Both the position numbers and the translations under genes were made by a program. A stretch of 64,000 nt of DNA from JAWWOL01 sp963797535 (GTDB lineage: Bacteria; Actinomycetota; Actinomycetes; JAWWOL01), in contig CAWCPQ010000002.1 of NCBI GenBank assembly GCA_963797535.1, positions 310,001-374,000 on the forward strand, written 5' to 3'. Each line of letters starts with the position of its first letter. Within the stretch, counting starts at the first letter, position 1. Positions 1-7,772 of this stretch are shown piece by piece. The notes beneath the pieces are model-generated. The model saw only the letters and a list, made by a program, of their open reading frames with translations. It was not told the origin of the DNA and searched no databases.

Positions 1-70
1 CTACCTCGAACCGCTGAGCTCCGGAATGCCGGAACAGCGTGAGCTGCACGCGCTGGTGACCAAGGTCTGA
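1..70 (+). CDS. C-terminal end of an unidentified protein (partial)
   Basis: An open frame entering from the left edge encodes about 22 residues ending in a TGA at 68-70 (ending LHALVTKV). It lies 19 bases before the next gene on the same strand, so the two may be co-transcribed. Too little is present to name a family. Confidence 0.5.
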   Translation, partial: YLEPLSSGMPEQRELHALVTKV

Positions 71-89
71 CCCGGCGATACGGTGACCC

Positions 90-917
90 ATGACCTCTGA
101 GCCGCTGAAGGTGTCCTGGATCCACGGGTCCGTGTCGTCCAAGCACAACACCGATCCGGACCTCCAGGTCTACTGGCACGACGAGCACTCGGTGATCCTG
201 CGGCAGAACAAGGCGATCGACTACGAGGCGCCGTTCCTGTTCCTGCTCTTCGGTGACGAGCGCGCCGTGCTGCTCGACACCGGCGCGACCGCCGAACCCG
301 AGTTCCTGCCGCTTCGGCAGGTGGTCGACGGACTGATCGACGAGTGGCTGGCCAAGCACCCGCGGGACTCGTACCAGCTGCTCGTCCTGCACACCCACGG
401 CCACCTGGACCACGTCGCGGCCGATGACCAGTTCGCCGACCGGCCCAGCACCGTGCTGGTCCCGGCCGACCTCGAGGATGTGCAGGCGTTCTTCGGCTTC
501 GAGGACAACGCGGCACAGGTCGACCTCGGCGGTCGGGTGCTCGACGCGTTGTTCACCCCTGGCCACGAGCCGGCGGCGGTGACCTACTTCGATCCCGCGA
601 CCGGCTGGCTGCTCACCGGCGACACCGTCTACCCCGGCCGGCTCTATGTGCGGAACTGGGCTCAGTACGTCGACAGCATCGACCGCATCGTGGCCTTTGC
701 CGACGCCCGGCCGGTCAGCCACGTCCTGGGGTGCCACATCGAGATGGCCGGCGAGCCAGGCGTCGACTACCCGGTGCGCACGATGTACCAGCCGGACGAG
801 CCGCCGCTGGAGCTGCCGGTCGAGGTCCTGCGCGAGGTTCAGGCTGCGCTCAAGGAGATCGACGGGCAGGTCGGGCCGCACCCGTACGACACCTTCATCA
901 TCAGCGTGGTCGGCTGA
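90..917 (+). CDS. MBL-fold metallo-hydrolase
   Basis: A 275-residue cytoplasmic protein of the metallo-beta-lactamase fold. The zinc motif HTHGHLDH lies at residues 101-108 (HxHxDH). A preceding LLDTG strand sits near residue 61, the next metal ligand in TPGH near 157, and TGDTVY near 175; a late His in GCHIEM fits the last ligand. These features show a dinuclear-metal hydrolase, but substrate cannot be read from sequence: the family covers glyoxalase II-like thioesterases, lactonases and others. There is no signal peptide. The ATG at 90 is the only start consistent with the fold. It follows the upstream partial gene by 19 bases and converges on the RDD gene, overlapping its stop by 17 bases. 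Confidence 0.85.
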   Translation: MTSEPLKVSWIHGSVSSKHNTDPDLQVYWHDEHSVILRQNKAIDYEAPFLFLLFGDERAVLLDTGATAEPEFLPLRQVVDGLIDEWLAKHPRDSYQLLVLHTHGHLDHVAADDQFADRPSTVLVPADLEDVQAFFGFEDNAAQVDLGGRVLDALFTPGHEPAAVTYFDPATGWLLTGDTVYPGRLYVRNWAQYVDSIDRIVAFADARPVSHVLGCHIEMAGEPGVDYPVRTMYQPDEPPLELPVEVLREVQAALKEIDGQVGPHPYDTFIISVVG

Positions 918-1527
918 CCACCAGCGTGCCGGCTGCGCGGTCGTGCAGGCCCTGGTTCCTGGCGTCCTTGAGGATCCAGAGGTACGGGCCCATGCCGGTC
1001 AGCGGCACCGGGATCAGGCCAACCGCCTGGGGCGTCCCCCACCGCTTGAAGGCCTGGGCATAGCTGGGGTTGCGCCGGGGATCAGCGGCGTCGACGACGG
1101 CAATGCCGAGCAGCCACTTGCCGGCGGTGCGGCCGGTCATGGCCACCGCGACGATCCGGTAGGCGACCCACAGCCCGAAGACCAGCAGCAGAACGCCGAG
1201 CACCTCCAGCAGGGACGCCAGCTGCGAGGGCTCCAGCGGCTGCGTCGGACTCAGTGACGGGAGGCCGAGGTCCTTGGTGTCGAGGTTCTTGCTCCACATC
1301 GCGTGGGTGAACGTCCCGAGCGTCGATCGACCTCGTACCAGCGCCAGCAGGCCAAGACCGAGCAGGATGAACGGCACCACGTCGATCACCCAGGCCACGA
1401 CGCGACGCCACGGGTGGGCCAGCCGGACGGGGACCAGCGAGCCGGGGACCAGGATGGGCGCGAAGTCCGGCGGCGGCACCGTCGGTGCGCCGGCCGGCAC
1501 CGTGATCGCGTACTCGCTGCTGTCCAC
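901..1527 (-). CDS. RDD family membrane protein
   Basis: A predicted 208-residue membrane protein of the RDD family. After a proline-rich N-terminus, the first membrane helix begins around LAHPWRRVVAWVIDVVPF, carrying the family Arg/Asp signature. A second hydrophobic segment (LEVLGVLLLVFGLWVAYR) is followed by MTGRTAGKWLLGI, the conserved second RDD motif. The C-terminus has the usual GLHDRAAGT ending. The GTG at 1527 is my choice of start; the frame stays open upstream only because it shadows proS, and GTG further in is possible. It lies 40 bases downstream of proS on the same strand and may be transcribed with it. The function of most RDD proteins is unknown. Confidence 0.75.
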   Translation of the reverse strand: MDSSEYAITVPAGAPTVPPPDFAPILVPGSLVPVRLAHPWRRVVAWVIDVVPFILLGLGLLALVRGRSTLGTFTHAMWSKNLDTKDLGLPSLSPTQPLEPSQLASLLEVLGVLLLVFGLWVAYRIVAVAMTGRTAGKWLLGIAVVDAADPRRNPSYAQAFKRWGTPQAVGLIPVPLTGMGPYLWILKDARNQGLHDRAAGTLVVSRPR

Positions 1528-1567
1528 CTCGGATGGATCGACGGTCAGCCCGGCAGGCTTGAGCCGG

Positions 1568-3025
1568 CTAGTAGGCGCGGCCGAAGATGACCCGCTTGCC
1601 GTACGCCGAGGGCTCGCCGCAGCGTACGCAGACACCGGTCTCGGCGGGCCCGTCGCTCGGCACGTTGCGCGGGGTAGCCGCCGTCTCCGCCTTGATGTCG
1701 TCCTCGCACTGGGGTCGGCCGCAGTGGAAGACCAGGGCCCAACCGGTGGAGACGGCCGTGACGAAGGTGTCCCAGTCGTCCACCGTCTGCGTGTGTTCGT
1801 CGCGGAACGCCGTGGCTCTGGCGAGCAAAAAGGCTTGGTACGCCTCAAGAATCGCCGGCAACTCGTCCACGACGGTGTCAAGCGGCAGCTGCTGCTTGCC
1901 GGCGTCGGGGTCGGCGTTGAGTCGCTGGGACATGACCACGACTCCAGCCTCGAGGTCGCGCGGGCCGAGCTCGAGACGCAGGGGTACGCCCTTCATCTCC
2001 CAGTCGTTGAACTTGAAGCCGGGCGAGACCTGGGGACGGTCATCGACGTGCACGCGCATGCCGGCGGCCTTGATCCTCGCCGCGAGGTCGTGAGCCGCGG
2101 CCGCCGCAGCCTCGCCGCCCTCACCGCGACCGATGGGAACGACGACCACCTGGTACGGCGCGAGGTTGGGCGGCAGCACCAGGCCCTTGTCGTCGCCGTG
2201 GGTCATGATGATCGCGCCGATCATCCGCGTACTCATGCCCCAGGACGCGGTGTGGCACAGCTGCTGAACGCCGGTCGCGTCGGTGTACTGGATGCCGAAC
2301 GCCTTGGCAAAGTTGGTGCCGAGGTAGTGCGAGGTGCCCGCCTGCAGGGCGCGCCCGTCGCGCATCATGCCCTCGATGGAGTAGGTGCGCACCGCACCGG
2401 CGAATCGCTCGCCCGGCGTCTTTTCTCCTGGTACGACAGGGATTGCGGCCATGTCACGGGCGACCGCGGTGTAGAAGTCGAGCGCGACCATGGTCTCGCG
2501 CATCGCGTCGTCCTCGTCGACGTGGGCGGTGTGGCCCTCCTGCCAGAGGAACTCGGTCGTCCGCAGGAACATCCGCGGCCGCAGCTCCCAGCGCACGACG
2601 TTGGCCCACTGGTTGAGCAGCAGCGGCAGGTCACGCCAGCTCGAGATCCACTTGGCCATGAACTCGCCGATGACGGTCTCGGACGTCGGCCGTACGACAA
2701 GGGGCTCCTCGAGCTGCTTGCCACCGGCGTGGGTGACCACGGCCAGCTCGGGCGAGAAGCCCTCGACGTGCTCAGCCTCGCGCTTGAGGTAGGACTCCGG
2801 GATGAACAGCGGGAAGTACGCGTTCTGGTGCCCGGTCTCCTTGATCCGTGCGTCAAGGTCGGCCTGCAACAGCTCCCAGATCCGGTAGCCGTACGGCCGG
2901 ATGACCATCGTGCCCTTGGCAGGACCCCGGTCCACCAGCTCGGCCCGGATCACCAGGTCGTTGTACCAACCGGAAAAATCCTCGGACTGCGGAACGACTG
3001 CCTTCTCATCACGCTGTTTCGCCAC
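1568..3025 (-). CDS. proS: Proline--tRNA ligase (archaeal/eukaryote-like, type 3)
   Basis: A 485-residue class II aminoacyl-tRNA synthetase that charges tRNA-Pro. Motif 2 lies in the LRPRMFLRTTEFLWQEGHTAH region, and LVVRPTSETVIG is the proline-binding TSE segment. The anticodon-binding domain begins near VVVVPIGRGEGG. The protein ends with a degenerate zinc-ribbon domain (CEDD, CVRCG) and a C-terminal tyrosine, the hallmark of the shorter archaeal-like type, not the 560-residue bacterial type with an editing insertion. The start is GTG at 3025. A -10 element lies exactly six bases upstream, so the mRNA is probably leaderless. The RDD gene follows 40 bases downstream. Confidence 0.95.
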   Translation of the reverse strand: MAKQRDEKAVVPQSEDFSGWYNDLVIRAELVDRGPAKGTMVIRPYGYRIWELLQADLDARIKETGHQNAYFPLFIPESYLKREAEHVEGFSPELAVVTHAGGKQLEEPLVVRPTSETVIGEFMAKWISSWRDLPLLLNQWANVVRWELRPRMFLRTTEFLWQEGHTAHVDEDDAMRETMVALDFYTAVARDMAAIPVVPGEKTPGERFAGAVRTYSIEGMMRDGRALQAGTSHYLGTNFAKAFGIQYTDATGVQQLCHTASWGMSTRMIGAIIMTHGDDKGLVLPPNLAPYQVVVVPIGRGEGGEAAAAAAHDLAARIKAAGMRVHVDDRPQVSPGFKFNDWEMKGVPLRLELGPRDLEAGVVVMSQRLNADPDAGKQQLPLDTVVDELPAILEAYQAFLLARATAFRDEHTQTVDDWDTFVTAVSTGWALVFHCGRPQCEDDIKAETAATPRNVPSDGPAETGVCVRCGEPSAYGKRVIFGRAY

Positions 3026-3031
3026 CGCGCC

Positions 3032-3037
3032 AGGCTA
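3032..3037 (-). promoter_or_regulatory. -10 element for leaderless proS
   Basis: TAGCCT lies six bases before the GTG of proS, and no Shine-Dalgarno sequence fits in between. Transcription about seven bases after the -10 would begin at the start codon. Confidence 0.55.
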
Positions 3038-3078
3038 CCGGGTGACCCGGACCTTGCGCGGTGGCGACCGCGCGATGC

Positions 3079-3423
3079 CTAGGACAGGTCTGCTTCTTCC
3101 TCTTCCTCGAGCTCGGCCTCAAGCTCGGCCACGGCAACCAGGATGGCGAAGCCGAGCGCGGCCTCGATCTTCGAGGCGGCGGAGACGACCTTGGGCGTGC
3201 CGACGATCGGGGCTACGGCGACGAGCACGTTCTGCACGTCTTCGATGGTGACGCCAACCTCGAGGGACGGGCCGATGTGCGCGAGGTAGGACGCCTCGGG
3301 GGCGTCGACCGCGACGAGGGCAGCCAGGCGGATGAGCACCAGAGCGGCGGCCGGGGCGGTGAACTCCGCGATCGACACAGCGGTGATGGCGGCGACAGTG
3401 TCGAGGACGGGGGTGTCGGACAT
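3079..3423 (-). CDS. Carboxymuconolactone decarboxylase-like (CMD/AhpD fold) protein lacking cysteines
   Basis: A 114-residue protein, mostly alpha-helical and rich in alanine and valine. The segment IRLAALVAVDAPEASYLAHI, then VTIEDVQNVLVAVAPIVGTP, matches the pattern of small CMD/AhpD-fold proteins. Such proteins often carry a CxxC redox pair, but this one has no cysteine at all, so peroxidase or reductase chemistry is unlikely. The C-terminus is strongly acidic (EAELEEEEEADLS). The ATG at 3423 is preceded by an excellent ribosome-binding site (AAGGAGATCTC). It lies downstream of the rhodanese gene by 103 bases. The function is unknown; the assignment rests on sequence pattern only. Confidence 0.6.
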   Translation of the reverse strand: MSDTPVLDTVAAITAVSIAEFTAPAAALVLIRLAALVAVDAPEASYLAHIGPSLEVGVTIEDVQNVLVAVAPIVGTPKVVSAASKIEAALGFAILVAVAELEAELEEEEEADLS

Positions 3424-3526
3424 GAGATCTCCTTGAGAAGAGGTGAGCAACGGCGCTCGAGGGGCTACCGCCCCAACGCTAGGCCGAGCGCCGTCACCGT
3501 GCCTCATGCTTGCGGGGTGGTACGCG

Positions 3527-3931
3527 CTACCCCGCGGGCGTGACGGTGGGCAGCCCGGCTGCCTGCCAGGCTCGGAAGCCGCCGACCAGATCCGTGGCGC
3601 GGTACAGCCCGATGTCCTGCAACGCCGCAGCCGCCAGGCTCGACGTATATCCCTCGTTGCAGAACACCACGATCGGCAGGTCGTGCGAGACGGCCTCCGG
3701 GAGGCGGGCATCGCTGGTCGGGTCGAGGCGCCACTCGAGCACGTTGCGCTCGATGACCAGCGCGCCGGGGATGGTGCCCTCGAGACGCTGATTGAGCTCC
3801 GGCCTGATGTCAACCAGCAGAACGCCTTGCTGTACGGCAATCCAGGCGTCGATGGGCTCCAGTCGCTGCAGCCGCTCCCTGGCTTCCGCCAACAGGTCAT
3901 TGACCGTACGAGGGCTGTAGTCGACGCTCAC
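3527..3931 (-). CDS. Rhodanese-like domain protein
   Basis: A single-domain, 134-residue rhodanese. The active-site loop is VVFCNEGYTSS with the sulfur-accepting cysteine at residue 91; the N-terminal LLVDIRPE and the C-terminal LVGGFRAWQAAGLP segments are typical. Such enzymes carry sulfane sulfur as a cysteine persulfide. It starts with GTG at 3931, overlapping the stop of the cysteine dioxygenase gene by four bases (GTGA), so the two are translationally coupled. Cysteine dioxygenase plus rhodanese is a recurrent pair in actinobacteria, consistent with sulfur handling during cysteine breakdown. The partner acceptor is not known. Confidence 0.9.
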   Translation of the reverse strand: MSVDYSPRTVNDLLAEARERLQRLEPIDAWIAVQQGVLLVDIRPELNQRLEGTIPGALVIERNVLEWRLDPTSDARLPEAVSHDLPIVVFCNEGYTSSLAAAALQDIGLYRATDLVGGFRAWQAAGLPTVTPAG

Positions 3932-4410
3932 TTGTTCGACTCCGGCTCGCGACCCTCGACCGTGCGGATCGGGGACAGCTCCGTTCCGGTCTGCCGGTAG
4001 TACGTCATCGAGGTGAGTGGTGGCGAGTAGGCATGAATGCTGACGGCAGGCAGGACGCCGACGTTGCGGACGTCATGGACGATGCCGGGCGCGACCCATT
4101 GCGTACGGCCGGGACGCAGCTCGGCGCTGGAGAGTCGGCCACGATCGTGGCGTACCTCCTCCAGAGTCCCCTGCACCACCGTGAACGCCGCGGTCGAGTC
4201 ACCGTGGTCGTGCAGCTCGGTCGTCTGGTCCTGCAGCCAGGTCAGCAGCCACACGTCGGAACGATCGTCGGCGTGCAGCCGGGTCCACCACCTGTTCTGG
4301 GCGGAGAACCGAATCTTCGACAGCCACAGGTCGGGGTCTTCGGCGAAGGTACGGACAAGGCCGACGAGCTCAGGCAGCTCGAGCCGGCTTTCCACAGTTT
4401 GCGTGCTCAT
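3928..4410 (-). CDS. Cysteine dioxygenase family protein
   Basis: A 160-residue cupin that probably oxidises L-cysteine to cysteine sulfinate with non-haem iron. The iron ligands of the family are visible: His67 and His69 in TELHDHGDS and His112 in GIVHDVRNV. The C-terminal SIHAYSPPLTSMTYY is conserved in bacterial cysteine dioxygenases. I chose the ATG at 4410; a TTG nine bases upstream is in frame but has no better ribosome-binding site. The stop overlaps the rhodanese start by four bases. A related thiol dioxygenase with another substrate (for example 3-mercaptopropionate) cannot be excluded. Confidence 0.87.
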   Translation of the reverse strand: MSTQTVESRLELPELVGLVRTFAEDPDLWLSKIRFSAQNRWWTRLHADDRSDVWLLTWLQDQTTELHDHGDSTAAFTVVQGTLEEVRHDRGRLSSAELRPGRTQWVAPGIVHDVRNVGVLPAVSIHAYSPPLTSMTYYRQTGTELSPIRTVEGREPESNK

Positions 4411-4620
4411 CAGAACCAACCAAGTCGTGAGAGGAAGTCAACTGGACGAACGCCGCCGATGGCGGGTGCCGCGCGAGTTCCTACTGACAGGACTGGTCGA
4501 ACTGGTCACCACGTCGGCCGACCCAGAACGGGTCGAGGCAGGGACGTGGCGGCATCATGTTGTCTAGTAAACAGGTAGGAATGGTTTCTGGCAAGTAGGT
4601 GGCCGGACGAGCGAGCCTGG
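4411..4620. other. Upstream region of the cysteine dioxygenase operon
   Basis: No gene seen. The stretch near 4560-4600 is less GC-rich than its surroundings. On the minus strand it contains TTGCCA, 17 bases, then TTTACT, a weak candidate promoter about 150 bases before the operon. Confidence 0.3.
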
Positions 4621-4668
4621 CGGCAGCCACGGCCGGACGGCGCTGCGCGCGCGGCCGCCCGTCGCGAT

Positions 4669-4711
4669 GAATGTGGGAAAACCGTCGCCGGACGACGGTT
4701 GGGCCACATTC
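4669..4711. repeat. Long hairpin in repeat copy 1
   Basis: GAATGTGG at 4669-4676 pairs with CCACATTC at 4704-4711. Inside it AACCGTCG pairs with CGACGGTT around a short CCGGA loop, with a small internal bulge. Confidence 0.8.
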
Positions 4712-4866
4712 ACGCGCGGGCGGGGTGCGCCGGCGGTCGGCACAGGTGCTCTCGCCGCGCGTCTGAGCTGCGGGCGGCTGAGCCCGCAAGTCATACACAG
4801 CGGGAAGGGATCGACCAGGCGGCAGCCACGGCCGGACGGCGCGCGCGCGCGGCCGCCCGTCGCGAT

Positions 4867-4909
4867 GAATGTGGGAAAACCGTCGCCGGACGACGGTTAG
4901 GCCACATTC
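4867..4909. repeat. Long hairpin in repeat copy 2
   Basis: The same two-part stem as copy 1 (GAATGTGG/CCACATTC outside, AACCGTCG/CGACGGTT inside). The only changed base in the hairpin falls in the unpaired bulge, so both stems are preserved. Confidence 0.8.
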
Positions 4910-5057
4910 ACCCGCGGGCGGGGTGCGCCGGCGGGCGGCACAGGTGCTCTCGCGGCGCGTCTGAGCTGCGGGCGGCTGAGCCCGCAAGTCATACACAGCG
5001 GGAAGGGATCGACCAGGGGGCAGCCGCGGCCGGACGCACCCGCGCGGCCGCGGGGGC

Positions 5058-6821
5058 TCAGTCAACCTGTTCGGCGAGCTCCATCCAGGCTTCCTCGGCC
5101 GCCGACTTCTGGGCGTGCAGCTCCTTCAGCTCGGCGTCGAGCGCTGCCACCACGGCGAAGTCACTCGCGTGCAGCGCCATCTTGGAGTGCAGCGATGCTT
5201 CGTCCTTGTCGAGCTTCTGGATCTGCCGCTCCAACCGGGACATGTCCTTGCGGATCGCCCTGCTGTCCCCCGCCGGCTTGGCCGGAGCGGAGGCCCGAGC
5301 CCCGGGACCGCTCGACGCTCGCACAGCACGACGACGCTCGAGGTAGTCCTCGACACCACCCGGCAGCTCCAGGACCTTGCCGTCGCCGAGGAGCGCGACA
5401 GTACGATCCGTGACCCGCTCGAGGAAGTAGCGGTCGTGGGAGACCACGAGGAGCACACCCGGCCAGGAGTCGAGCAGGTCCTCCAACGCCGTCAAGGTGT
5501 CGATGTCCAGGTCGTTGGTCGGCTCGTCGAGCATGAGCACGTTCGGCTCGGTCAGCAGCAGCCGCATCAGCTGCAGCCGCCGTCGCTCACCGCCGGACAG
5601 CTCGCCGACCCTGGTCCACTGCCGCTGACCGGTGAACCCGAACCGCTCCAGCAGCTGGGAGGCCGTCATCTGGCGACCCTTGCCGAGCTCGATCACCTTG
5701 GCGACGTCCTCGACCGCCTCGAGCACGCGTAGTGAGCCGTCCAGCTCGGTGACCTCCTGCGACAGGTAGGCGAGCTTGACCGTCTGGCCGACCTTGACCA
5801 CGCCGGAATCCGGCTTGCGCGACCCCTCCAGCAGCCTGAGCAGAGTGGTCTTGCCTGCTCCGTTCACGCCGACGACACCGAACCGGTCCCCCGGACCGAC
5901 CCGCCAGGTGACGTGGTCGAGGAGGGTACGGCCGGGGATGGCGACAGTGATGTCCTCAGCGTCGTACACCGTCTTGCCCAACCGGGCCATGGCGAACTTC
6001 TGCAGCTCGACACTGTCCCTGGCCGGTGGCTCGTCCGCGATCAGCGCATTGGCAGCGTCGATCCGGAACCGAGGCTTGGAGGTACGGGCGGGCGGGCCGC
6101 GGCGCAACCAGGCCAGCTCCTTGCGCATCAGGTTCTGGCGGCGATCCTCGTTGACGGCCGAGATCCGGTCGCGCTCGGCCCTGGCCAGTACATAGGCGGA
6201 GTAGCCACCCTCGTACGAGTTGACTGCCCCGTCGACAACTTCCCACGTGGTGTCGCACACCTCGTCGAGGAACCACCGGTCGTGCGTGACCACCACCAAC
6301 GAACCGCGCCACGACTTGAGATGCCCTGCCAGCCAAGCGATTCCCTCAACATCGAGGTGGTTGGTGGGCTCGTCCAGGATCAGCAGCCCCGGCTGCGACA
6401 CCAGCATCGAAGCCAGCGCGGTGCGCCGACGCTCGCCTCCGGACAACGTGTCCACGATCGACTCGAGACCGTTCGGCAGGTCGAGAAGTCCCAGCCCCTC
6501 AACGATTCCACGCAAGGCGGCGTCGGCGGCCCACTCGTGCTCGGCCCGGTCACCGACCACGACCGAGCGCACTGTCGCCCCTGCCGGCAGCGGCGCCTGC
6601 TGGGTGAGCAACGCCACCTGGAGGCCGCCAGTGTGCGTCACGCGGCCAGCATCGGGTTGCTCAACCTGGGCCAGAAGCCTTGCCAGCGTTGACTTTCCGC
6701 CACCGTTGCGGCCGACGACACCGATTCGTTCACGGTCGTCGACGCCAAGGGAGACAGCATCGAGCAGCGTCCGAGTCCCGTAGGACTTGGTCACCTGCTC
6801 GAGGTTGACGAGGTTTGCCAT
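5058..6821 (-). CDS. ABC-F family ATPase (Uup-like)
   Basis: A 587-residue soluble protein with two ABC ATPase domains and no membrane segments, the ABC-F arrangement that acts on ribosomes. Domain 1 has Walker A GRNGGGKST at residues 37-45, signature LSGGERRR and Walker B LLILDEPTNHLD. Domain 2 has GVNGAGKTT, LSGGERRR and VLMLDEPTNDLD. The C-terminal 60 residues are charged and form a coiled coil of the Uup type. The ATG overlaps the ispE stop by one base (TGATG), so the two are coupled. An ABC-F gene after ispE is common in actinobacteria. Whether it is housekeeping or gives antibiotic protection cannot be told from sequence. Confidence 0.93.
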   Translation of the reverse strand: MANLVNLEQVTKSYGTRTLLDAVSLGVDDRERIGVVGRNGGGKSTLARLLAQVEQPDAGRVTHTGGLQVALLTQQAPLPAGATVRSVVVGDRAEHEWAADAALRGIVEGLGLLDLPNGLESIVDTLSGGERRRTALASMLVSQPGLLILDEPTNHLDVEGIAWLAGHLKSWRGSLVVVTHDRWFLDEVCDTTWEVVDGAVNSYEGGYSAYVLARAERDRISAVNEDRRQNLMRKELAWLRRGPPARTSKPRFRIDAANALIADEPPARDSVELQKFAMARLGKTVYDAEDITVAIPGRTLLDHVTWRVGPGDRFGVVGVNGAGKTTLLRLLEGSRKPDSGVVKVGQTVKLAYLSQEVTELDGSLRVLEAVEDVAKVIELGKGRQMTASQLLERFGFTGQRQWTRVGELSGGERRRLQLMRLLLTEPNVLMLDEPTNDLDIDTLTALEDLLDSWPGVLLVVSHDRYFLERVTDRTVALLGDGKVLELPGGVEDYLERRRAVRASSGPGARASAPAKPAGDSRAIRKDMSRLERQIQKLDKDEASLHSKMALHASDFAVVAALDAELKELHAQKSAAEEAWMELAEQVD

Positions 6822-7741
6822 CAGATCTCCGACGCGACGATGCGGGCACCGTGGACGGGTCCATGGGCGGTACGGACCGCACGGCACACGCCTGCGGCGG
6901 AAAGGGATGCAGCGAGAGTCAACGCGTCGGAGGCCGACCCGGTGAGGAAGGCACAGGTGGGGCCGGAACCGGACACGACCGACCCCAGGGCGCCGAGCTC
7001 CTTGCCCGCGTCGAGGGTGCGGCGCAGCGCCGGCCGCAACCGCAGCGCCGCCGACTGCAGGTCGTTGGAAAGCGCATGCCCGAGCGCCCTGGCGTTGCCG
7101 CTGCGCAAAGCGCCAAGGGCCGCGTCCGGCGACGTCTCGGGTATCGGGTCCGAACCGGCACGCCACGTGTCCAGCTCGGCGTAGACCGCCGGCGTCGAAA
7201 GTCCACCGTCGGCCAGGGCGAACACCCAGTGGTAGTCACCGCGAGCCAGCACCGACGTCAGCCGCTCACCCCGGCCGAGCCCGAGGGCGGTGCCGCCGTG
7301 CAGCGCGAACGGCACGTCGCTGCCCAGCTCGGCTGCCAGCGCGTCCATCGCCTCGCGGCTCAGCCCTGCGCCCCACAACGCGTCGAGCGCCACCAACGTC
7401 CCCGCCGCGTCGGCGCTGCCACCCGCCATGCCACCAGCGACCGGGATGCCCTTGCGCAGCACCAGCTGCACGTCCGGCGCGATCCCGAGTCGTTCGCCGA
7501 GCAGACGGGCCGCGCGTACGGCCAGGTTCGTGTCGTCGAGCGGGATGTCTCCCTCGCCCTCGCCGTAGACCTCGACGGACAGCGTGTCGGCCTCGCGGAC
7601 CGTCACCTCGTCGAACAGCGAGACGGCGTGAAACACCGTCACCAGCTCGTGAAACCCGTCGTCGCCCAGCAACCCGCAACCGAGGAACAGATTGACCTTG
7701 GCAGGCACCCGTACCGTGACCGTTGTGTCAGCGGCGGGCAC
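6821..7741 (-). CDS. ispE: 4-(cytidine 5'-diphospho)-2-C-methyl-D-erythritol kinase
   Basis: A 306-residue GHMP kinase that phosphorylates CDP-methylerythritol in the MEP isoprenoid pathway. The N-terminal VRVPAKVNLFLGCG motif, the glycine-rich ATP loop PVAGGMAGGSADAAGTL and the late SGSGPTCAFL motif are all present. The start is GTG at 7741. In actinobacteria ispE normally follows rsmA directly; here an exported-protein gene lies in between, 31 bases upstream. The stop overlaps the ABC-F start by one base. Confidence 0.96.
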   Translation of the reverse strand: MPAADTTVTVRVPAKVNLFLGCGLLGDDGFHELVTVFHAVSLFDEVTVREADTLSVEVYGEGEGDIPLDDTNLAVRAARLLGERLGIAPDVQLVLRKGIPVAGGMAGGSADAAGTLVALDALWGAGLSREAMDALAAELGSDVPFALHGGTALGLGRGERLTSVLARGDYHWVFALADGGLSTPAVYAELDTWRAGSDPIPETSPDAALGALRSGNARALGHALSNDLQSAALRLRPALRRTLDAGKELGALGSVVSGSGPTCAFLTGSASDALTLAASLSAAGVCRAVRTAHGPVHGARIVASEI

Positions 7742-7772
7742 GGCGAACAGGGCTGGCTCCTCGGATGTCGGG

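Larger units (their letters stand above)
4621..5050. repeat. Tandem direct repeat, two full copies of about 199 bp plus a partial third
   Basis: Copy 1 spans 4621-4819 and copy 2 spans 4820-5017. A third copy begins at 5018 and fades after about 30 bases. All begin with a variant of GGCAGCCACGGCCGGACG and the full copies end GGGAAGGGATCGACCAGG. The copies differ at only a few positions, so the duplication is recent or maintained. Each full copy carries a long hairpin, annotated separately, and a shorter GCGGGC/GCCCGC inverted repeat. It fills the gap between the ABC-F and cysteine dioxygenase genes. A frame is open through it on the minus strand, but I do not regard it as coding. Confidence 0.85.

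Noticed and set aside
4481..5065. A 194-residue minus-strand open frame through the tandem repeat, giving a protein with two 66-residue repeats
   Set aside because: It depends on high GC content, has an Arg/Pro-rich composition like other shadow frames, no good start signal, and the two copies differ by a one-base indel. Hairpin conservation explains the repeat better.
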